From Candidatus Altimarinota bacterium (GTDB taxonomy: Bacteria; Patescibacteriota; Gracilibacteria; JAUYGZ01), in NCBI GenBank assembly GCA_029233985.1, contig JARGOK010000002.1:434001-498000 (forward strand): a stretch of DNA of 64,000 bases. The letters run 5' to 3'. The notes beneath the pieces were generated by a model. That model worked only from the letters and a program-made list of their open reading frames with translations, had not been told where the DNA came from and ran no database searches. Every line of letters begins with the position of its first letter. Positions within the stretch are counted from its first letter, which is position 1. Positions 26,436-34,129 of this stretch are shown here, piece after piece. A program made the translations under genes and the position numbers.

Positions 26436-27609
26436 TTACATCCCTCCAAGGAAACAACAATACCTCTTCTATCGACTTCTTACCCAAAAGAACCATAACC
26501 AATCGATCAATCCCCAAAGCATTCCCACCACTCGGTGGCATCGTCTCAAGAGCCTCCAAAAAAGCCTCATCAATGCCATATGGTTCTTTTTCCATGCTAT
26601 CTCTCAAATTCTTCTCATTTAATAATCGCTCACGCTGCTCTTCAGGATCAACCAATTCAGTAAAAGCATTGCACAGTTCAATACCATTGATGTACAGCTC
26701 AAAACGCTCTGCCCATTCTGCTTCACACCTCTCCAGGTACCCCTCAGTTTCGCAGAAATGGTTTCCGTTTTCATGCTTTTCACAAGTATGAGCTTTCTTT
26801 TTCGCCAATGCAGCCTGAGTCGCAGGATAATCGATGAGAAATTGCGGTTTCTCCTTCCCCAATTGAGGCTCTATTTCATTCAATAGAACTAAGAAGAACA
26901 AATCGTCCCAAGTATATTCAGTATTCATCTCATAGCCCTTCGCCTCAACAGCATTTCGAAGATCATCAATATTTTTCAACTCATCTAAGTCCATATCAGC
27001 ATATCGTTGAAAAGCATCTCTCACTGTCAAACGCTCCCATTCCACGTCTAACTTTTTCTGATGCTCCCGACTCCCAACTCCTAACTCCCTACTCACATAT
27101 TTGATCATACTTTCACAGTCATCCATGATGTCATTATAATCCGCATTCGTCCGATACCATTCCAGCATGGTAAATTCAGGATTATGTCGGCTATTTTGAA
27201 TTCCAATTTCCATCTGGAAAGTGTCTGATTCCTCTTTCTCTTGTTCTTCCGTACCTTTTGCAATGGAAGATAAGCAGGGGGTAGTCTGAAGAGTCACCTC
27301 CCCATTCCGAAACACTTTTCCAATCTGATAAATTCTTTCAAATCCAGCACCAAGCAATTTCTTCATCCCATACTCTGGCGAAGTATGAAGAAAGCGCTTA
27401 TCCATATACTTTCCATCTTCAGAAACAAATTCAGAAGAAAACAAATTTAAATGAGGCTCCATCCCCGGATACTTCAGCATCAAAGGGGTCTCAACCTCAA
27501 GAAACTCTTGCTTACGAAACCATTCCCGCATCAAATCCAAAATCCGTGCTCTCTGAACAAAGGTTTCACTACTCATCTTCCCATCTCGGATCAGTTGCCA
27601 ATTTTGCAT
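26431..27609 (-). CDS. epmA: EF-P--(R)-beta-lysine ligase EpmA (GenX/PoxA-type class II synthetase)
   Basis: Class II synthetase-like enzyme that attaches (beta-)lysine to EF-P. It is 392 aa and begins directly in the catalytic domain (LMREWFRKQEFLEVETPLMLKYPGMEPHL), without the tRNA anticodon-binding OB domain of LysS; that absence is the mark of EpmA. Motif 2 is IYQIGKVFRNGE, then HNPEFTMLEWYR; motif 3 is GGNALGIDRLVMVLLGKKSIEEVLLFPWR. Unusually, about 30 residues are inserted in the motif 2 loop (27190-27300). A 7-bp repeat array at 27064 encodes the SRELGVGSRE insertion. It is upstream of efp on the same strand, 60 bp apart. Confidence 0.92.
   Translation of the reverse strand: MQNWQLIRDGKMSSETFVQRARILDLMREWFRKQEFLEVETPLMLKYPGMEPHLNLFSSEFVSEDGKYMDKRFLHTSPEYGMKKLLGAGFERIYQIGKVFRNGEVTLQTTPCLSSIAKGTEEQEKEESDTFQMEIGIQNSRHNPEFTMLEWYRTNADYNDIMDDCESMIKYVSRELGVGSREHQKKLDVEWERLTVRDAFQRYADMDLDELKNIDDLRNAVEAKGYEMNTEYTWDDLFFLVLLNEIEPQLGKEKPQFLIDYPATQAALAKKKAHTCEKHENGNHFCETEGYLERCEAEWAERFELYINGIELCNAFTELVDPEEQRERLLNEKNLRDSMEKEPYGIDEAFLEALETMPPSGGNALGIDRLVMVLLGKKSIEEVLLFPWRDVS
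27064..27096. repeat. Heptamer array inside epmA
   Basis: CTCCCGA, CTCCCAA, CTCCTAA, CTCCCTA plus CTCAC: four and a half nearly perfect 7-bp units, in frame within a conserved enzyme. The translated product (ELGVGSRE on the minus strand) has no counterpart in EpmA proteins that I know of. Confidence 0.85.
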
Positions 27610-27731
27610 AGAAAAAAATAAATATATTCCAGAACATCCTATAGGTCTTCTCTATCCTTGAGGTCGTTATATCTTCACTATCCCAACTCCTACCTTTCCC
27701 AAAGCTCTCACATTTCTAACCTTTCTCACAC

Positions 27732-28445
27732 CTACACCTTCACCGTATCAAACAATTCCTTCATCTGATCAAAAATTTTCTGATCCATACTCAGTCTCCC
27801 AACTTCAGACAATGAATAAAGCTGAATGAAAGAAACGATTTTCAACAAGTCGAATGATATCGACACCGTAGTATTTTGTACAGTTTCGGTGTTCATCGAC
27901 AAGCATTTTCGATGTGCAAAACCCTTATGTTCCGCACAAAATACTAAATCAAAAGAACTGTCAGGCTTCTCATGACACCCTACGCAAATTTTAAAATCAG
28001 GAAGAAAGCCAAGAAAATCCAACAAATGAATCCAATACCACATCTCAGAAACATTCAAAATGACACCATCAAGCCCCTGAGAGAGCAAAGCATAGACTTC
28101 ATTAACATTATGTTCTTCTTGTACAAATTGATCAGTTAATTTAAGCATCCCCAAAGCCCTGTAAAACTCATCCAAAGTGCTATCTTCCTCGACAATATGA
28201 AACCCACGAGACTTCAAAAGCTTCACCTGATTCAAATACGGAAACCTGCTCTTCGACTCCCTTACCTGAAACCCTATCGTATTGCAGAGTTCCAATATAC
28301 CGGCTTTTTTACTCCTGGGATCTCGAGAGCCTGGCACCACAAACATCATTTTCCCATGATTTTTCGTCAAAACCGTCACCAGCTCATCTTTTTCCTTCAG
28401 CTGTCGCTTCCGCAACACGATCCCTTCATCCTGGATAATCTTCAT
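27732..28445 (-). CDS. recO: DNA repair protein RecO
   Basis: Loads RecA with RecR during gap repair. It is 237 aa from ATG 28445 (MKIIQDEGIVLRKRQLKEKDELVTVLTK); the upstream Met at 28472 is unlikely. It has an N-terminal OB fold (residues 1-80; GKMMFVVPGSRDPRSKKAGILEL) and a helical C-terminal domain with a Zn-finger-like CVGCHEKPD...FCAEHKGFAHRKC. It diverges from msrB across only 59 bp. The 120-bp gap to epmA holds degenerate heptamers and no gene. Confidence 0.92.
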   Translation of the reverse strand: MKIIQDEGIVLRKRQLKEKDELVTVLTKNHGKMMFVVPGSRDPRSKKAGILELCNTIGFQVRESKSRFPYLNQVKLLKSRGFHIVEEDSTLDEFYRALGMLKLTDQFVQEEHNVNEVYALLSQGLDGVILNVSEMWYWIHLLDFLGFLPDFKICVGCHEKPDSSFDLVFCAEHKGFAHRKCLSMNTETVQNTTVSISFDLLKIVSFIQLYSLSEVGRLSMDQKIFDQMKELFDTVKV

Positions 28446-28504
28446 AGATGACAATACCAATAAGGAGTACACTCAAAGACACTACACCACTTTACCCACC
28501 AACA

Positions 28505-29017
28505 ATGAAGAAAAAACTCATCCTCGCAATCGCCCTTATCGCCATTTGCATACCACTCTTTATTGGATACACCGTTTTTAAAAACCCAAAACGAGAAGGA
28601 AACGTTTCTCTCAAAGAAACACTCACCCCTCTCCAATACGCCGTCACCCAAGAAGAAGCGACCGAATACCCCTTCACCAATGAATATTGGGACAATGAAG
28701 AACCTGGCATCTACGTCGACATCGTATCAGGAGAACCTCTTTTCAGCTCAACTCATAAATTCAAATCCGGATCCGGATGGCCTAGCTTTTGGCAGCCTCT
28801 CGTACCAGAAAACATCGTAGAGTCAGAAGACAACCGTCTCTTCTACCCCAGAAGAGAAGTCAAAAGCAAACAAGCCCGCTCTCATCTTGGACATATATTC
28901 GAGGATGGACCAGAACCAACAGGGCTTAGGTACTGTATAAACTCTGCAAGCCTAAGGTTCATCCACAAAGAGAAGCTAGAGAAAGAAGGCCTAGAAGAGT
29001 TTGCAAATCTTTTCTAG
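28505..29017 (+). CDS. msrB: Peptide-methionine (R)-S-oxide reductase MsrB, membrane-anchored
   Basis: Repairs the R epimer of oxidised methionine. It is 170 aa from ATG 28505 ([25 protein letters not shown]), a single N-terminal membrane segment that would hold the enzyme on the outer side. The SelR domain has [56 protein letters not shown] and [11 protein letters not shown] with the catalytic Cys. The CxxC pairs of zinc-containing MsrBs are missing. Together with lipoprotein MsrA (13729) it suggests repair of envelope proteins. Confidence 0.94.
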   Translation: MKKKLILAIALIAICIPLFIGYTVFKNPKREGNVSLKETLTPLQYAVTQEEATEYPFTNEYWDNEEPGIYVDIVSGEPLFSSTHKFKSGSGWPSFWQPLVPENIVESEDNRLFYPRREVKSKQARSHLGHIFEDGPEPTGLRYCINSASLRFIHKEKLEKEGLEEFANLF

Positions 29018-29020
29018 TCA

Positions 29021-30634
29021 CTACACCTTCTTCCTCATCAAATACTTAAAAAAAGGAAGCTTCTTTAAATAAGGCCACATAAAAACATGCCCCCAATGCC
29101 GACGCGAATGCACCAAACCGTGAACCTCCTCCCAATCATCCTCCCAGTCTCGCGTATCCATTTGAATCTGCCGAGACTTCTCTAAAATAGGAACGGTCAA
29201 CTCTGGACACTCCACGTAGGACCGACAAGTCAAATACGTATTCACTTCCCTACTCTCAGGTCTTGCATCTTCTACGATAGGAACAAAGAAAAGCGAACTA
29301 TTATACTCGTCGCGAAACTGTTTTGGGGCTCTCATCATGTGAGCAAGGTACCTCATTGGATTCTCTGGATGTTGAGACTCCATATCATAAACCTTCATTG
29401 CCCCATGATAGCCCGAAAAGATTTGAACCTTTCCATGAAGCTTCAAAGACAAATAATCACCATCGGTATCTGGGTCTTTCGTAGGGTCAGCATCTAAAAG
29501 ATGAAAGTTTTCTGGATGCATATAAAAATAATAATCTTTTTCACCTTTCGGAAGAAAGTCCCTTATAAATCGGGTTTGAGCAGCATCTACTTTTCCCATA
29601 AATGAATGATTCATTGCTTCTGTCTCATAGCGATCAAATACATTTTCAGCTTGCACCAAATCTACCAAAAGAGACTCTCTCCCCTTATCAGTAGTCATAA
29701 CAGGAAGATCATCTTGCAACACATCACCATTTGGGTACATCGCTTTCATCAAGGGCAATTGATATGGTATAGCAACTGTAACGGACTCTTCAGCAGGACC
29801 TTTGTCATAATTAAAAATCCGACTCCCACGCAGCAGGACCCGGGGCATCACCTTGACCACAGCATGAGTAGAACTCACATACAAAAATCTTGGCTTCAAC
29901 TGTTGGGTCTTTTCATCAAGAACATACACCACCAAAGCACGTCTTTTCTTACCACTCTGACTCATCAAATCAAACCCTTGCGATGGGTACAAAACCGTTG
30001 GCCCATGATCATAAGAAAATTCTTTTTGAGGGGGCCACTGCTTCAATTCTTTCAATTCATCAAACAAACCGTCTTCACGAAATTTCTCCTCAAGCTCCCT
30101 CTCAAACCTCAAATAACGAATCCGATTTGGGTCTAATTTCATCGTAATTTTTGAGTCTTGACGAATAGCTTTGGGATCCAAACGTGTCAAATGACTATCA
30201 AAACTATTTTCTATCTGTTCTTTGAGGTAAAGAAAAAGCCCCAAAATTCTTTTTGAAAGCAAGTCGCTATCAAGATCTTGGAGAGTCAGATGACGTTTGC
30301 AAAAATATTCCCGAAAAGTCTTCATCATACTCTCTAAAGAAATCACAAAAGCAGCTCCATTAGAGAGCTCAAAAGCAAAAACTCGCTCTGCCATCCTCAT
30401 GGTTAATGTCACCTTTGATATCCTAAGCATGCCTAAAAGCTGGCACATAGAAAGCACCAAATCAGCTGGATATTTCGTACAAGTTTCTTCACCCATCACA
30501 CACAAATCATAATATAACTGATCACTGTCTTTTGATGAAGCCAACTGCATCAATACATGCTCATCAAGGATTCGAGATTCATCGATTGGACGATCATCCT
30601 GAAAAGAAAGGCTTTCTAAGAGAGACATAAACAT
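29021..30634 (-). CDS. Orphan 537-aa protein
   Basis: Not recognised. Start is 30634 (MFMSLLESLS) or Met3. It has no signal peptide and no membrane helix. The N-terminal 220 residues look helical and charged; the middle (about 225-330) contains beta-type stretches (ALVVYVLDEKTQQLKPRFLYVSSTHAVVKVMPRVLL). The C-terminal third is rich in aromatic, His and Asp residues (FYMHPENFHLLDADPTKDPDTDGDYLSLKL, SGYHGAMKVYDMESQHPENPMRYLAHMMRAPKQFRDEY). It ends in a basic hydrophobic tail (FFKYLMRKKV). Coding quality is good, with no stops or frameshifts. It converges with msrB, 3 bp apart. Confidence 0.8.
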   Translation of the reverse strand: MFMSLLESLSFQDDRPIDESRILDEHVLMQLASSKDSDQLYYDLCVMGEETCTKYPADLVLSMCQLLGMLRISKVTLTMRMAERVFAFELSNGAAFVISLESMMKTFREYFCKRHLTLQDLDSDLLSKRILGLFLYLKEQIENSFDSHLTRLDPKAIRQDSKITMKLDPNRIRYLRFERELEEKFREDGLFDELKELKQWPPQKEFSYDHGPTVLYPSQGFDLMSQSGKKRRALVVYVLDEKTQQLKPRFLYVSSTHAVVKVMPRVLLRGSRIFNYDKGPAEESVTVAIPYQLPLMKAMYPNGDVLQDDLPVMTTDKGRESLLVDLVQAENVFDRYETEAMNHSFMGKVDAAQTRFIRDFLPKGEKDYYFYMHPENFHLLDADPTKDPDTDGDYLSLKLHGKVQIFSGYHGAMKVYDMESQHPENPMRYLAHMMRAPKQFRDEYNSSLFFVPIVEDARPESREVNTYLTCRSYVECPELTVPILEKSRQIQMDTRDWEDDWEEVHGLVHSRRHWGHVFMWPYLKKLPFFKYLMRKKV

Positions 30635-30798
30635 GAGTAAAGAGACTGCATTTTAACAAAATATCAAAATTTGACAACAGACATGTATCTTAATCTTCAA
30701 TCGATTTCAAAATAGAAGCATTCAATAAACTTTCATCAAGTTGTCATATTATTTGACCTATAATACAAAAAGTACAATCAGATAATCACATAAGAAAA

Positions 30799-31113
30799 AT
30801 GACTACATTAACCAAATCAATAAACTATCTAGAAAAGTTGCTCGAATCAATTTTCAATGAACCATCAGGCACAACAATCAAACATAATATTTCAATTTCA
30901 CCCAAGAATACCAACAAACCCCTAGAAGAAATTATATCAATAACCAAAAAAACGCTCAAAAAAAAGAAGTATAAAATACAAGAAAGAAGATCTAAAAATA
31001 TCAATGTTCATCACCATGATTTGTTTGCTACAAATAGCAAAAAAAGAACACTCATAATAACCATCACACTATTAACAATACACATTGTCAGAGTAACGAT
31101 TATAACCACCTAG
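30799..31113 (+). CDS. Small hypothetical protein with C-terminal membrane segment
   Basis: 104 aa, unrecognised. The N-terminal half is helical (SINYLEKLLESIFNEP), the middle strongly basic (KKTLKKKKYKIQERRSKN), and the C-terminal 20 residues are hydrophobic (RTLIITITLLTIHIVRVTIITT), suggesting a tail anchor. TATAAT at 30759-30764 lies 35 bp before the ATG. Base composition is more AT-rich than its neighbours. It may be a real gene of recent origin or a chance frame. Confidence 0.4.
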   Translation: MTTLTKSINYLEKLLESIFNEPSGTTIKHNISISPKNTNKPLEEIISITKKTLKKKKYKIQERRSKNINVHHHDLFATNSKKRTLIITITLLTIHIVRVTIITT

Positions 31114-31119
31114 CAATTA

Positions 31120-31359
31120 TTACTTGTCAAACCATCCCATCACATCTTTCACCCCTCGATACACATCCATCACAATACGAACAGGAGCCTTCACGTATGT
31201 CTCCAATTGCTCAGCAGTTTCTCGCACATGCATAGAGGTATAACTAAAATCCCTGAGGATCATAATCAGATAAAACAACACAAACACCAATAAGAAGCTA
31301 CAAGCACCCACACCAATCGCCAAAACCATATTCAAGATGTCAGAGGAGGATTCCCACAT
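31120..31359 (-). CDS. Small single-pass membrane protein, 79 aa
   Basis: One hydrophobic helix (about 9-33; LNMVLAIGVGACSFLLVFVLFYLIMIL) is followed by an amphipathic helix (MHVRETAEQLETYVKAPVRIVMDVYRGVKDVMGWFDK). This layout resembles short DUF948-type or other coiled-coil membrane proteins. No named family can be given. It is convergent with the 30799 frame. Confidence 0.65.
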   Translation of the reverse strand: MWESSSDILNMVLAIGVGACSFLLVFVLFYLIMILRDFSYTSMHVRETAEQLETYVKAPVRIVMDVYRGVKDVMGWFDK

Positions 31360-31480
31360 AAGTATTATATTTATTCAAATGAATCATACTAGAAGGAAAG
31401 CTTGTACAAAAATTGTAATCACCAATTACACTTGAGAAAGGTGAGAATGGTGGGATTGTTAGGAAAAATGAGAAAAATTC

Positions 31481-31506
31481 AATCTAAACCCTATGAGGTT
31501 TAGATT
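31481..31506 (+). terminator. Hairpin terminator in the 31360-31758 gap
   Basis: AATCTAAACC / GGTTTAGATT, a perfect 10-bp stem with loop CTATGA followed by TTTTTG. The rest of this 400-bp gap holds an imperfect hairpin at about 31646-31673 (CCTAACGAAG / CTTCGTAAGG) and a 39-codon TTG-initiated open stretch after 31507 that I do not claim as a gene. Confidence 0.75.
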
Positions 31507-31758
31507 TTTGAGAAGCAATAAATTTTTTCAGGAGAAATGCAGCTTTATTAATCCCCTACAAGAAAACTTTCTTTCATTACCCTATGGAACATTTGCCATA
31601 ACAGAACTCGGTGACCTCCTCAATTGACTAATAATTATAAATTTTCCTAACGAAGGAAATTTCTTCGTAAGGTCATATATATGCATTTTAAGATCCATTG
31701 CTCTTTGACAAACCACAGGACTCCTACACTTCTAAAGCTCGCAACATCCCCACTTTTC

Positions 31759-33216
31759 TTACTGAAGCTTCCCCTTCAAAATCCCGTTCACTACCCCAGG
31801 ATTCGCCTGCCCCTTTGTAGCTGCCATCACCTTTCCAATCAAAGCCCCAAAGGCTTTTTCTTTCCCGCCCTTGAAATCAGCAACAATCTTCTCATTTTCT
31901 AGCAATATCTGATCACAAATCACTTCCAACTCACCAGTATCACTCACTTGCTCCAATCCTTTTTCATTAATTATAGAGAGAGGATCTTTTCCTGTTAAAT
32001 ACGTCTCTTCAAGAACATCCTTGGCCACACTTGCTGAAATCTTTCCTTCATCTATAGCCCTAATCAATTCCACCACATGACCAACCGAAACTTTCGAATC
32101 AGAGACATCAATCGTATCTTCTTTGAGTTTTCCAAGAAGCACATTCAAAACAAAGGTTCGAGACCGTTTTGGGTTCTTTGTTGCCTTCGCAACTTCTTCA
32201 AAAAACCGCCCAAGACTCATCTGAGTCACGGCTATTTCAGCTTCATCATCACTCAAAGCATACTGTTCCTTTAGGCGCGACCGATAAACGGCTGGCATTT
32301 CTGGAAGCATCGCACGAAGCTCTTCAGTTTTCTCAGGAGTCACAGAAAGAGATGGTAAATCAGGCTCAGGAAAGTACCGATAATCAGCTGCTGACTCTTT
32401 TTCTCTCATCATTTGAGTGCGTTGTTCATCTTCTATCCAACCAACAGTCGTTTCTGTCTCAGGAACAGCATTTTCTGCCCAGAGTTTTTTCTGTCGTCGA
32501 ATCTCATACTTCAAAGCCGCCTCAAGAGACCGAAAAGAATTTAAGTTTTTGATTTCAGCTCGAGGATAGAGCTTGACTTCACCCATAGGACGAAGAGAGA
32601 TCGATGCATCAAATCTCATCTGTCCCTTGTACATATTCGCCTCACTCGATCCCACAGTCTGAAGAATCTTCTGGAGCTCCTCTGCAAAAGAACGTGCCTC
32701 TTCAGGAGTCCGCATATCAGGTTCGGTTACGATTTCCATCAGAGGTGAACCAGAACGGTTGTAATCCACCAAACTCCAATCTCCTTCATGAGTCAGCTTT
32801 CCAGCATCATTTTCCAGATGAAGCCGAGTAATTCCAACAGTTTTTTGGGAAACCACACGATCGTTTCCACTTTCATCAGGTTCTTTCATATCCACTTTAA
32901 GATGCCCATCTAGAGAAACAGGTTCATCAAATTGAGATATTTGATACCCCATCGGAAGATCAGGGTAAAAATAATTTTTTCGATCAAATTTTGATTCAGC
33001 TGGCAAGGTGCAATTCAGAGCAAGAGCTGTCTGCAAAGCCAGATCAAGCGCTTTTTTATTCAATACAGGCAATGCACCAGGCAATCCTAAACACACCGCA
33101 CACACCACCATATTTGGATCCGCATCAAAATCATCATTGCTACATCCACACCACATCTTGGATTTTGTCGCGATCTGCGCATGAACTTCCAAACCGATAA
33201 TAACTTCTAATTCCAT
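31759..33216 (-). CDS. gatB: Aspartyl/glutamyl-tRNA amidotransferase subunit B
   Basis: Kinase/tRNA-binding subunit of GatCAB, which amidates Glu-tRNA(Gln) or Asp-tRNA(Asn). It is 485 aa from ATG 33216 (MELEVIIGLEVHAQI). It has the GatB cradle motifs GLEVHAQIATKSKMWCGCSN, VCAVCLGLPGALPVLNK, KFDRKNYFYPDLPMGYQISQ, DYNRSGSPLMEIVTEPD and ADYRYFPEPDLP. The C-terminal YqeY-like helical domain ends NPGVVNGILKGKL. A separate YqeY gene is at 41164. gatA and gatC are not in the window. Confidence 0.97.
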   Translation of the reverse strand: MELEVIIGLEVHAQIATKSKMWCGCSNDDFDADPNMVVCAVCLGLPGALPVLNKKALDLALQTALALNCTLPAESKFDRKNYFYPDLPMGYQISQFDEPVSLDGHLKVDMKEPDESGNDRVVSQKTVGITRLHLENDAGKLTHEGDWSLVDYNRSGSPLMEIVTEPDMRTPEEARSFAEELQKILQTVGSSEANMYKGQMRFDASISLRPMGEVKLYPRAEIKNLNSFRSLEAALKYEIRRQKKLWAENAVPETETTVGWIEDEQRTQMMREKESAADYRYFPEPDLPSLSVTPEKTEELRAMLPEMPAVYRSRLKEQYALSDDEAEIAVTQMSLGRFFEEVAKATKNPKRSRTFVLNVLLGKLKEDTIDVSDSKVSVGHVVELIRAIDEGKISASVAKDVLEETYLTGKDPLSIINEKGLEQVSDTGELEVICDQILLENEKIVADFKGGKEKAFGALIGKVMAATKGQANPGVVNGILKGKLQ

Positions 33217-33286
33217 AATATATGTCGTCAAATAAGCCCATAAAGTCTAGCAAACCTCTAGAAGAAGTAAATCTCGATCACGCATA

Positions 33287-33982
33287 CTAACTCCACCTCA
33301 TCAATTTCTTTACCCGATCCTTCCATCCTCGACTTTTTTTCACCACGAGGTAATTTTCTAAATCCCCTTTCATCAAACCACACACCATCAAGAGCTCTTC
33401 TTTATCAATTTGAATGTCACTCTTCACTCGATGGGAGATTTCATCGATCAAACGCTGAACCTGCTGAGGGAGTGGAATATCATCCAAAAGCAAAAATCTC
33501 GGCCTTGATCCAGGAGCAGAAAAAGAACTACTCGCAGCCGTTTGAACCTGAAGTGTCCCAAAATCAAACAGACTTCGAAGTACACCATTTTGAATCAGAT
33601 TCACATTCTCTACAGATTTGAGATTTGCAGTAGACTGTTCTCTAGAAAAGAAAAATGACTGATTATAGTCAATCACTCGTTGGTTCGTAATGATATCTTC
33701 ATCATAAACAAAATCTATCAATCTCTTGGTAAACTGATACAAACCAATAAAAAAAGGCAAACCAGCAAAAATAAGGACTCCGATCGTGATAGAAGGATCT
33801 TCAATAAATCCTGTAGGGTAAATAAATGCAAACAAGATTATCACAAACCCTAAAGTCATCAGGAGAAGACCTACAAGAGATTTCCTCAGAAAAGCGAGCC
33901 AGTACAGATTTGCCCGATATATAATCTCCTCACCAGGATTCAAGTCGCCTTCTCCAAACCGATGTAGACCCAAAAAATCCAT
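33287..33982 (-). CDS. PH-domain membrane protein
   Basis: 231 aa. Two membrane helices (about 30-55 and 64-85; FLRKSLVGLLLMTLGFVIILFAFIY) are followed by a bacterial PH (bPH2/YdbS-like) domain. The hallmark is the stretch ITNQRVIDYNQSFFFSREQSTANLKSVENVNLIQNGVLRSLFDFGTLQVQTA. A charged C-terminal tail follows (KDRVKKLMRWS). Cellular role is unknown. It diverges from uvrB. Confidence 0.82.
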   Translation of the reverse strand: MDFLGLHRFGEGDLNPGEEIIYRANLYWLAFLRKSLVGLLLMTLGFVIILFAFIYPTGFIEDPSITIGVLIFAGLPFFIGLYQFTKRLIDFVYDEDIITNQRVIDYNQSFFFSREQSTANLKSVENVNLIQNGVLRSLFDFGTLQVQTAASSSFSAPGSRPRFLLLDDIPLPQQVQRLIDEISHRVKSDIQIDKEELLMVCGLMKGDLENYLVVKKSRGWKDRVKKLMRWS

Positions 33983-34129
33983 AAATATTGCTTATACCTT
34001 TATTAAACCAGCTGAGAAGGCTTGAATAAAGGCAAAAAACCTGTAAACTCTTTTAGCTATAGAGAAGGTATAAAACTCTATCCTCGAGATCACTCAAAGT
34101 TTCAAGCACATTTCCTAGCTCCCACCAAT

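Noticed and set aside
29606-30136. 176-aa plus-strand frame
   Set aside because: Antisense shadow of the 537-aa gene; low-complexity His/Gln/Ile product with no start context, while the minus frame has good coding character throughout.
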